From Acidimicrobiaceae bacterium UBA2093 (GTDB lineage Bacteria > Actinomycetota > Acidimicrobiia > Acidimicrobiales > Ilumatobacteraceae), in contig DCZD01000026.1 of NCBI GenBank assembly GCA_002331255.1, positions 30,540 through 58,454 of the forward strand: DNA of 27,915 bases, in the 5' to 3' direction. Each line of letters opens with the position of its first letter. Position 1 is the first letter of the stretch. Below the pieces are notes generated by a model. That model ran no database searches. It was not told where the DNA came from and saw only the letters and a list, made by a program, of their open reading frames with translations. The position numbers and the translations under genes are program-made. This document shows positions 14,893 to 21,005 of the stretch, in pieces.

Positions 14893-15611
14893 ACACGTCC
14901 TTCGACTTGTATCCGGCCATTGACCTTCGAGGTGGCCGTGTCGTGCGACTAACTCAGGGCAACTACGACGATGAGACTGTGTATGGCGACGACCCCGTGG
15001 AAATTGCTCGAGAGTTTGTCGAAGCCGGTGTGTCATGGATACACGTCGTCGATCTTGACGCAGCAAAGTCAGGTGTCGGGACGAATCGGGACGTCATCGG
15101 TGGAATCGCACGGATCGCAGACGGTGTCGCACGCGTACAGGTGGGAGGAGGTGTTCGCAGCCTCGACGATGCGTGCGAGCTAGCTGACTTGGGTGTGTCT
15201 CGAGTCGTCATGGGCTCGGCAGCGTTAGCTGCGCCAGAGCTCGTTTCCGAGGTCGCACGAGTCGTGCCAGTTGCGGTGGGCCTTGATCACCGCGGTGGTG
15301 AAGTGTCCGTCAATGGTTGGACAAAAAGTGGCGGTCGCCGTGTTGAAGAGAGTGTGGCTTTGTTTCCCGATGCCGCGGCATTTGTTGTTACCGACATTTC
15401 GCGCGACGGAATGTTGCAAGGGCCCGACGTCGAAGGTCTCGTTGCCTTGGCGAACGTGACGAACATTCCGGTGATCGCAAGTGGTGGGGTGGCGAGCGTC
15501 GATGACCTGATTGCATTGCGGAACACGGGGGTTATCACCGGTGTCATCACGGGAAAAGCGATCTACGAAGGACGTTTTACGGTTCGTGAAGCCTTGGGGG
15601 CGCTGCGATGA
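14889..15611 (+). CDS. hisA: ProFAR isomerase (HisA)
   Basis: A 240-residue (beta/alpha)8 barrel that isomerises ProFAR to PRFAR. The catalytic aspartates are Asp12 in YPAIDLRGG and Asp169 in VVTDISRDG; phosphate loops are QVGGGVR (84-90) and IASGGVAS (196-203). Many actinobacteria have PriA, which does this step and the TrpF reaction. PriA has an Arg before the Gly-Trp of its active-site loop; here that loop reads VNGW (141-144), with Asn as in E. coli HisA, which argues for a histidine-only enzyme (inference). A shine-like AAGG precedes the ATG, which overlaps the hisH stop. hisF follows with a 4-nt overlap. Confidence 0.93.
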   Translation: MNTSFDLYPAIDLRGGRVVRLTQGNYDDETVYGDDPVEIAREFVEAGVSWIHVVDLDAAKSGVGTNRDVIGGIARIADGVARVQVGGGVRSLDDACELADLGVSRVVMGSAALAAPELVSEVARVVPVAVGLDHRGGEVSVNGWTKSGGRRVEESVALFPDAAAFVVTDISRDGMLQGPDVEGLVALANVTNIPVIASGGVASVDDLIALRNTGVITGVITGKAIYEGRFTVREALGALR

Positions 15612-16414
15612 CATCGTTTACTCGCTCTCCTGATGTGGTCGCACGTGTCATTCCGTGTCTTGATGTGACGAATGGTCGCGTCGTTAAAGGCGTGAACTTT
15701 GTCGACTTGCGCGATGCCGGTGATCCAGTTGAGTTCGCAGCACGTTATGACCGTGAAGGTGCAGATGAATTGGTGTTTCTCGACATCACTGCATCCTCAG
15801 ATGGCCGAGGCACGATGGTCGACGTCGTGTCGCGAACAGCAGAACAAGTCTTTATTCCTTTCACTGTCGGCGGTGGAATCAGAGAAGTCGGTCACGCGCG
15901 TGCACTGTTGCGGGCTGGTGCCGACAAGGTGAGCGTCAACACCTCGGCAGTCGAGCGTCCTGAACTCATCGCGGATATCGCCGATGAGTTCGGCGCCCAA
16001 TGTGTGGTGTGTGCAATCGACGCGAAGCGCGACCGAGACAGTGGTCGTTGGCTTGTTCACCTCCATGGAGGTCGCACACCGACGACGCGCGATGCGGTGG
16101 AATGGGCCATCGAGGCCGTTGGGCGAGGTGCTGGCGAGATACTCCTCACGTCGATGGATCGTGACGGCACGCGTGAGGGTTTCGATCTTGAATTGACCCG
16201 TGCTGTGTCGTCCGCGGTGACCGTTCCCGTTATAGCCAGTGGTGGAGTTGGTTTGCTCGACCATCTTGTCGACGGTGTCCTGCAAGGTGGCGCTACCGGA
16301 GTATTGGCCGCCTCGATCTTTCACTTTGGTGAACACACCATCGCCGACGCTAAGGAAGCGATGAGTGCACGCGGTGTACGAGTGCGTCCAGCTCGTTCAT
16401 CTGACCAGCCATGA
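15608..16414 (+). CDS. hisF: Imidazole glycerol phosphate synthase, cyclase subunit (HisF)
   Basis: The 268-residue barrel partner of HisH uses its ammonia to turn PRFAR into imidazoleglycerol phosphate and AICAR. It has the canonical ARVIPCLDVTNGRVVKG start with catalytic Asp19, and the second catalytic Asp138 in CAIDAKRD; phosphate sites are TVGGGI (86-91) and VIASGGVG. A G-rich stretch (GGGGGCG) just upstream and the ATGA overlap with hisA support the start at 15608. The last 65 nt overlap the end of a hydrolase gene on the other strand; the final residues RVRPARSSDQP lie past the conserved barrel, so the overlap is in a free tail. Confidence 0.96.
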   Translation: MTSFTRSPDVVARVIPCLDVTNGRVVKGVNFVDLRDAGDPVEFAARYDREGADELVFLDITASSDGRGTMVDVVSRTAEQVFIPFTVGGGIREVGHARALLRAGADKVSVNTSAVERPELIADIADEFGAQCVVCAIDAKRDRDSGRWLVHLHGGRTPTTRDAVEWAIEAVGRGAGEILLTSMDRDGTREGFDLELTRAVSSAVTVPVIASGGVGLLDHLVDGVLQGGATGVLAASIFHFGEHTIADAKEAMSARGVRVRPARSSDQP

Positions 16415-16979
16415 AATGGTCTGCGGTCTGCGCAATCTGAAGGTCGACGTTCATCCATCGCGCGAATTCGTCGCGCGCGGCATCGACAGACGTGAACTGA
16501 TCGTGAGCTGGCATCAACACATGGGTTCGCCGATGGTCGCTGCGAGCAACACATTCGTCTGACACCAAGCCAACTGGCGGTGCGACGACTGCCCAACAGT
16601 GAGCCCGTGGGTCGCTCACGTTCAGGCATGTTGCGGCTCCGAAGGAATATCCCGCGACGACAATCGGAGTGTTGGGTGTGACGAGTTCAAGAAAGTCAAT
16701 TGCGGCGGCCACGTCGAGGCGTTCTGCGCCGTTGCCGTCATGGTCGCCCTCGCTATGGCCAACGCCACGAAAGTCCGGAGCGAGGGCGAGACCATGGCGT
16801 TCGACCACGCTGGTCATGATGGTGCGAACCACGTTGTTGTGGCGGTCGCCGCCATACAGCGGGTGCGGATGACACACGACCCACGCCATCGTTGGAGCGG
16901 TGCGATCGTCGGCACGCGCGAGATCGGCTTCAAGCACCAAGCCGTCGAGCGTTTGCAAAGAAACGGTTTCCACTCGCAC
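16350..16979 (-). CDS. Alpha/beta-fold hydrolase (dienelactone-hydrolase-like small esterase/thioesterase)
   Basis: With GTG at 16979 the product has 209 residues. It has the compact alpha/beta hydrolase layout: CHPHPLYGGDRHNNVV (36-51) forms the oxyanion region, as in a group of short bacterial hydrolases; the nucleophile elbow is GYSFGA with Ser112; the acid is Asp160 in MPAHDQF; the base is His188 in ADHFM. There is no signal peptide. The substrate is unknown. GTG 16979 is chosen over ATG 17000 because TACCGT on the minus strand ends 7 nt before it; this leaves 24 nt to the divergent GroES-like start. It sits on the opposite strand within the his cluster and its 3' end overlaps hisF by 65 nt. 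Confidence 0.8.
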   Translation of the reverse strand: MRVETVSLQTLDGLVLEADLARADDRTAPTMAWVVCHPHPLYGGDRHNNVVRTIMTSVVERHGLALAPDFRGVGHSEGDHDGNGAERLDVAAAIDFLELVTPNTPIVVAGYSFGAATCLNVSDPRAHCWAVVAPPVGLVSDECVARSDHRRTHVLMPAHDQFTSVDAARDEFARWMNVDLQIAQTADHFMAGQMNELDALVHRVHSSLP

Positions 16980-16986
16980 GCCCCTG

Positions 16987-16996
16987 ACGGTACCGT
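16987..16996. promoter_or_regulatory. Symmetric bidirectional -10 (ACGGTACCGT) serving the hydrolase (-) and groES-like gene (+)
   Basis: The decamer is its own reverse complement, so TACCGT is read on both strands. On the plus strand it ends 7 nt before GTG 17004; on the minus strand it ends 7 nt before GTG 16979. Both starts are 12.5 bp from the dyad centre. No Shine-Dalgarno precedes either start. On the plus strand TTTCCA (16967-16972) could be a weak -35 with an 18-nt spacer. Confidence 0.6.
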
Positions 16997-17003
16997 GCAT
17001 GGC

Positions 17004-17330
17004 GTGTCGGCCAGTGACGAAAAGCTTCCTATCAAGATGTTGAACGACAGGTTGCTCGTGCGCATTCCTCAGAACGAAGGTGAGCGTCGCTCGAGCGGCG
17101 GAATCCTCATTCCAGCGACGGCGCAGATCAGCAAGCGTTTGGTGTGGGCGGAAGTTGTGGCATTGGGAGCAAATGTTCGATCCGCTGAAGTGGGCGATCG
17201 TGTGTTATTCAGTCCCGACGACCGCTACGAAGTTGAAGTCGGAGGGAACGACTACATCATGTTGCGCGAGCGCGACATTCATGCGGTGGCGGCAAGTCGC
17301 ATTGAAGCGAGCACGGGGCTGTACCTCTGA
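17004..17330 (+). CDS. GroES-like co-chaperonin paralogue (Cpn10 fold), stand-alone
   Basis: The 108-residue product has the Cpn10 fold: MLNDRLLVRIPQNEGER (12-28), the flexible segment RRSSGGILIPATAQ (28-41) with the Gly-Ile-Leu used by GroES to bind GroEL, WAEVVALGANVRSAEVGDRVLF (two parts, 48-69), and YIMLRERDIHAV at the end. It differs from classical GroES in the mobile loop and roof, and no groEL is adjacent, so it is probably the divergent actinobacterial paralogue rather than the main co-chaperonin. GTG 17004 is preferred (TACCGT 7 nt upstream); GTG 16995 and ATG 17037 are alternatives. Its TGA shares a base with the hisI ATG, so they are coupled. Confidence 0.8.
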   Translation: MSASDEKLPIKMLNDRLLVRIPQNEGERRSSGGILIPATAQISKRLVWAEVVALGANVRSAEVGDRVLFSPDDRYEVEVGGNDYIMLRERDIHAVAASRIEASTGLYL

Positions 17331-17692
17331 TGGCCCCACGCGGACGCATCATCGCGCCTAGCGCCGACCAGTTGTCAGCGGTGAAGTACAACGCCGACGG
17401 CCTGGTTCCCGCCATTGCCCAATGTGCCGATACGGGGCAGGTGCTCATGATGGCGTGGATGAATTCAGAGTCGTTGTCACTGACGTTCGCCGAGGGACGC
17501 ATGGTCTACTGGAGTCGCAGCCGCCAGGAACTATGGCGTAAGGGTGATACCAGTGGTGACGGCCAGTACGTGCGTGAGGCGTACTACGACTGCGACGGCG
17601 ACACGTTGTTGTTCGTCGTCGAACAAGAAGGCAAGGGTGCCTGTCACACGGGCGAGCGCACATGTTTCTTCCAGCTCTTCGGCACCAAATGA
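17330..17692 (+). CDS. hisI: Phosphoribosyl-AMP cyclohydrolase (HisI)
   Basis: The 120-residue enzyme opens the adenine ring of phosphoribosyl-AMP in histidine synthesis. The metal sites are complete: DCDGD (Asp87, Cys88, Asp89, Asp91) for Mg and Zn, and CHTGERTC (Cys105, Cys112) for Zn. YWSRSRQELWRKGDTSG (60-76) is the family signature. There is no HisE (phosphoribosyl-ATP pyrophosphatase) domain, so that step is encoded elsewhere. The ATG overlaps the stop of the GroES-like gene by one base and has no visible ribosome-binding site, suggesting re-initiation. trpE follows after 13 nt. Confidence 0.96.
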   Translation: MAPRGRIIAPSADQLSAVKYNADGLVPAIAQCADTGQVLMMAWMNSESLSLTFAEGRMVYWSRSRQELWRKGDTSGDGQYVREAYYDCDGDTLLFVVEQEGKGACHTGERTCFFQLFGTK

Positions 17693-17705
17693 ACGACGAC
17701 GTGTG

Positions 17706-19244
17706 ATGACCAGGTCTGCCGCCCTCACTATAAAGCCGTCACTCGACGAGTTTCGCAAACTGGCCCGTACGCATACGGTCGTTCCGGTCTGGACTGAAGT
17801 CTTGGCTGACCTCGAGACACCGCTGGCGGCGTTTGTGAAGTTGGTGGGCGACGGAGACGGCTTTCTTCTCGAGTCAGTTGAGCACGGCGAACGGTGGAGT
17901 CGATTCTCTTTTGTCGGTCGTCATCCACGTGGCACGCTGACGTTGCGTGGTGGTCGCATCACGGTTCAAGGCTCGGTGCCAGATACCGTTCCCCTCGATC
18001 GCGGAATACTCGCGGCGATGGAAGAGCTACTACGGGTGTACCGAGCGCCGCATTTTGATGACTTGCCGCCGCTTCAGGGTGGGCTCATGGGGCACCTTGG
18101 CTACGACGTCATCCGCGAAGTCGAACATCTGCCGAACGTTCCGCCCGACGATCGCAACGTTCCTGACGCCTCGGTCAGCATCATCGGCTCACTCGCAGCG
18201 TTTGACCATTGGCGCCAACGCGTGTACATGCTCGAAAGTGTGCTCGTTGCAGGGCTCGACACCGATGGTGTCGATGACGCGTATTCGGCGGCTGTCGAGC
18301 GCGTACACCGTGCTGTCGATGATCTCTCAAAACCACTTGATTATGTGGCTGTCGAGCCACCAGTACCGGGCGAAGACCTGCCAACGATGCGGTCGTCCAT
18401 GCCCGATGGCGCATACGAACGCGCGGTCGAGGTGGCGAAAGAGCACGTGCGTGCCGGCGACATCTTCCAAGTGGTGCTGTCGCAACGCTTCTCGCTAGAG
18501 CTGGAAGCAGACCCATTTGACGTGTACCGAGTTCTGAGGCAGGTCAATCCGAGTCCGTACATGTACTTCGTGCGTCAGCCAGACCTCACAATTGTCGGCG
18601 GCTCTCCGGAGCCGATGGTGCAGGTGCAAGGTCGTCGTGTCATCTCGCGACCAATCGCCGGCACTCGTAAGCGAGGACGAGACGATGAACACGATCGTCG
18701 GCTCGCGGCTGAGCTGCGTGAGAATCCCAAAGAACGAGCCGAGCATGTCATGCTCGTCGACCTTGCGCGCAACGATGTCGGTCGGGTCGCCAAATTCGGC
18801 ACAGTGCACGTGGACGAACTCATGACGCTTGAGCGATACAGCCATGTCATGCACCTCACATCCCAGGTGTCCGGGGAATTGCTCGACGGACTTGGCCCCA
18901 TTGATGTCTTGCGCGCGACGCTGCCCGCCGGAACTGTGAGCGGTGCTCCAAAAGTTCGCGCCATGGAAATCATCGATGATCTCGAGCCGGTGAAACGCGG
19001 CCCATACGCCGGTGTGGTCGGCTATGTCGACTTCGCGGGCAATCTCGACACCGCGATTGCGATTCGCACAATGTTCGTATCAGCCGACGGTGCGACATTG
19101 CAGGCCGGCGCCGGCATCGTCGCCGACAGCGACCCATCAGATGAAGAGCTCGAGTGCCGTAACAAAGCCGCAGCGCTTCTTGCTACGGTGCCAGCAGCTC
19201 GTCGAATGACAGCGCGACGTCGCGCTGCGGGTACCAAGGCCTAA
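17706..19244 (+). CDS. trpE: Anthranilate synthase component I (TrpE)
   Basis: The 512-residue product uses chorismate and ammonia to make anthranilate, the first step of tryptophan synthesis. The N-terminal domain has the LLES (54-57) feedback-binding motif. The chorismate-binding domain has AGDIFQVVLSQRF (250-262), GGSPEPM (298-304), PIAGTRKRG (316-324), VDLARNDVGRVA and GTVSGAPKVRAMEI (409-422). Together these favour TrpE over PabB. ATG 17706 was chosen; the same frame runs back to 17544 inside hisI, but that part is shadow. Other trp genes are not nearby. No leader peptide with tandem Trp codons lies upstream, so Trp attenuation is unlikely; co-transcription with hisI is more likely. Confidence 0.95.
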   Translation: MTRSAALTIKPSLDEFRKLARTHTVVPVWTEVLADLETPLAAFVKLVGDGDGFLLESVEHGERWSRFSFVGRHPRGTLTLRGGRITVQGSVPDTVPLDRGILAAMEELLRVYRAPHFDDLPPLQGGLMGHLGYDVIREVEHLPNVPPDDRNVPDASVSIIGSLAAFDHWRQRVYMLESVLVAGLDTDGVDDAYSAAVERVHRAVDDLSKPLDYVAVEPPVPGEDLPTMRSSMPDGAYERAVEVAKEHVRAGDIFQVVLSQRFSLELEADPFDVYRVLRQVNPSPYMYFVRQPDLTIVGGSPEPMVQVQGRRVISRPIAGTRKRGRDDEHDRRLAAELRENPKERAEHVMLVDLARNDVGRVAKFGTVHVDELMTLERYSHVMHLTSQVSGELLDGLGPIDVLRATLPAGTVSGAPKVRAMEIIDDLEPVKRGPYAGVVGYVDFAGNLDTAIAIRTMFVSADGATLQAGAGIVADSDPSDEELECRNKAAALLATVPAARRMTARRRAAGTKA

Positions 19245-19267
19245 GGCAAAGAAGTAAGCCAGAACGC

Positions 19268-20098
19268 ATGGATCAGACGATGACCGGCAGTATTGAATGG
19301 TGCGATTCACCCCGTGACGTCGTATTGGTTCAAGGCGATGATGCGGCTGAGTTTTTGCACTCGCAGTTGGCCCAAGATCTGCGCCAATTGGCGGTCGGGT
19401 CGAGTATCCATTCACTTCTCCTCGAGCCGACTGGGCACGTGGTTGCAATTGTTCGTGTCACCCGTCATCTCGACACCGTCTTCACGCTTGACGCCGATAT
19501 CGGTCTTGGCGATGCCATCATCGCGCGACTGAGCAAATACGTGTTGAGGTCAAAGGTTGCCATGCGGCGTAGCGAGTGGAGCGTGCGCAGTTACTTCGGT
19601 GCAGGCGCAGGGAAGCGCTTTCTTGGCCTCGTGGGCGCGGCGACTCGTTGGTGGGGTGGTGTCGATGACGTCGACGTCATTGGTGACGCCGTGACCCTGT
19701 CAAAGGGCGGTTTTGAAATCTCGCACAACGAATACGAGAAGCGACGCATTGATGCAGGCTGGCCACGAGTCGCGGTCGACATAGAAGTTGGCGATCTCCC
19801 CGCGACGACCGGGGTATTGGCCGTGGCCGTGAGTTTTACAAAAGGGTGCTATCCCGGACAAGAGTTGGTCGAGCGGATGGACTCGCGTGGTTCCTCGGCA
19901 CCAAAGCAGTTGCTCGTTGCGCATGCGGACGAGGTTGGTGATGTCGGCTCGACCGTGGAGTTCGGTGGAGCCGAGGTCGGAGTGGTCACCTCGAAAGGTC
20001 AGTCGCGAGCGCTAGTGCGTGTCAAGCGTGGCGCTGAAGTGAGCGAGCTCTGGGTTCGACCTGACCGCTTCGCGGAAACGTTCCTTCGCCAGAGTTGA
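19268..20098 (+). CDS. ygfZ: YgfZ/GcvT-domain folate-binding protein (Fe-S cluster maintenance)
   Basis: The 276-residue product carries the YgfZ signature KGCYPGQE at 192-199 with the redox-active Cys194, followed by LVERMDSRG. The N-terminal part (DDAAEFLHSQLAQDL, then LLEPTGHVVA) matches the folate-binding GcvT-like fold. The E. coli homologue uses folate in the assembly or repair of certain Fe-S enzymes, which would fit the Fe-S proteins RlmN and Nth encoded nearby, but that is only suggestive. A purine-rich AAAGAAG about 12 nt upstream may be the ribosome-binding site. The last 87 nt overlap the end of the M50 peptidase on the other strand. Confidence 0.88.
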   Translation: MDQTMTGSIEWCDSPRDVVLVQGDDAAEFLHSQLAQDLRQLAVGSSIHSLLLEPTGHVVAIVRVTRHLDTVFTLDADIGLGDAIIARLSKYVLRSKVAMRRSEWSVRSYFGAGAGKRFLGLVGAATRWWGGVDDVDVIGDAVTLSKGGFEISHNEYEKRRIDAGWPRVAVDIEVGDLPATTGVLAVAVSFTKGCYPGQELVERMDSRGSSAPKQLLVAHADEVGDVGSTVEFGGAEVGVVTSKGQSRALVRVKRGAEVSELWVRPDRFAETFLRQS

Positions 20099-20947
20099 TC
20101 TGAGCCCGGCGCGTAACCACTCCATTGCTGACCGATCGTCTCCGAGTAGCACCGAAGCACGTGCGATGTGTAGCGCCACCTGGTCGTTCGGACACTGGCT
20201 ATACGCCGCGCGCCCAAAAATCAATGCATCGCGATATCGCTGGTTCGACACGAGCGAGGTGATGAGAAACAGGTCGGTCTCGGGGTCACCGGTCGGTTCG
20301 ATGGCGGCCGTCTGCAGCGCGCGCTCAGCGGACAAAGACTGGTACTGGAAGATCATGATGAAGATCAGGAATGGAGCGAGTCCGGTATTTCCGGTGGTGA
20401 ACATCACTACGAGCGCGATAGAGCTCAGGACGAGGCTGGCATACAGCATCCACACCCGTCCCTTTCCGGGAAAGAAGGCATCGAGCACGCTGGCAACGAG
20501 CGCTCCACCATCGAGTGGAAGCAGTGGAACAAGATTCAACAGCCCGAGCGCGACCCCTGCCCACCAAATGGCGACTGATGCGTCGCTGGACGAAATGTCT
20601 GACTCACTCAACGGGTTGACTCCCATGAATGCGAGCACCGTGCATCCGACGACAACTTGAAGCATCGGACCCGAAAGAGCGATACCCGCACGTTCCCACC
20701 ATCTCAGTTCACGTGAAGGTTGGTATGAGGCGTACGCGACGAGGAAGTCGAGCGAGATAGCTGCGTTTGCACCTGTGGCGCGTGCAGCAAATGCGTGACC
20801 GAGTTCATGCACGAGTGTGAACACTCCGATCGCCGCTGCGACCCACAAGCCGATGGTTCCTCCGTAGAGGAAGACGATGAGGCCAAGAAAGACGATGAAT
20901 CCGGGACGAACTCGAACCGGAAAGCCGAAGAGCGACAGTCCTGACAT
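20012..20947 (-). CDS. Site-2-protease-like M50 membrane metallopeptidase with TPR-like tail
   Basis: The 311-residue membrane protein has hydrophobic segments near 17-45, 86-108, 125-145 and 165-200. The zinc motif HELGH is at 47-51 inside the second helix, and the third ligand region is LNLVPLLPLDGG (137-148) with Asp146, the usual M50 (S2P) pair. Such proteases cut substrates within the membrane, often anti-sigma factors. The cytoplasmic tail (about 225-285) looks like a TPR-type helical hairpin (SNQRYRDALIFGRAAYSQCP and IARASVLLGDDRSAMEWLRA). There is no PDZ domain. TAGGCT on the minus strand ends 9 nt before its ATG. The substrate is unknown. Its 3' end overlaps ygfZ by 87 nt. Confidence 0.85.
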   Translation of the reverse strand: MSGLSLFGFPVRVRPGFIVFLGLIVFLYGGTIGLWVAAAIGVFTLVHELGHAFAARATGANAAISLDFLVAYASYQPSRELRWWERAGIALSGPMLQVVVGCTVLAFMGVNPLSESDISSSDASVAIWWAGVALGLLNLVPLLPLDGGALVASVLDAFFPGKGRVWMLYASLVLSSIALVVMFTTGNTGLAPFLIFIMIFQYQSLSAERALQTAAIEPTGDPETDLFLITSLVSNQRYRDALIFGRAAYSQCPNDQVALHIARASVLLGDDRSAMEWLRAGLRSTLAKERFREAVRSNPELAHFSATLDTH

Positions 20948-20956
20948 GTGCTCCCC

Positions 20957-20962
20957 AGCCTA
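20957..20962 (-). promoter_or_regulatory. -10 element TAGGCT for the M50 peptidase gene
   Basis: Read on the minus strand, TAGGCT ends 9 nt before the ATG at 20947, giving a leaderless or nearly leaderless mRNA. The divergent ppdK promoter lies 30 nt away (20992-20997). Confidence 0.4.
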
Positions 20963-20991
20963 CGGATGGTCACTGTCCAGATGTCCCCGCC

Positions 20992-20997
20992 TAGACT
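20992..20997 (+). promoter_or_regulatory. -10 element TAGACT for a leaderless ppdK transcript
   Basis: TAGACT ends 8 nt before GTG 21006, with no ribosome-binding site in between. The same arrangement (TAGTCT + 8 nt) precedes dnaG. It supports GTG 21006 as the start. Confidence 0.5.
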
Positions 20998-21005
20998 CGT
21001 CTCTT

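Noticed and set aside
16599..17003. Upstream extension of the GroES-like frame
   Set aside because: It is antisense to the hydrolase catalytic core and has no similarity to Cpn10; the promoter and family length support a start at 17004.
17544..17705. Upstream extension of the trpE frame
   Set aside because: It lies inside hisI in another frame and is Ser/Arg/Thr-rich shadow; TrpE homology starts after ATG 17706.
17693..17705. Trp leader-peptide attenuator before trpE
   Set aside because: The gap to hisI is 13 nt and contains no tandem Trp codons or hairpins.
20877..21005. N-terminal extension of ppdK
   Set aside because: It overlaps the M50 gene antisense; PpdK proteins begin at the PYIYAFD-like segment after GTG 21006.
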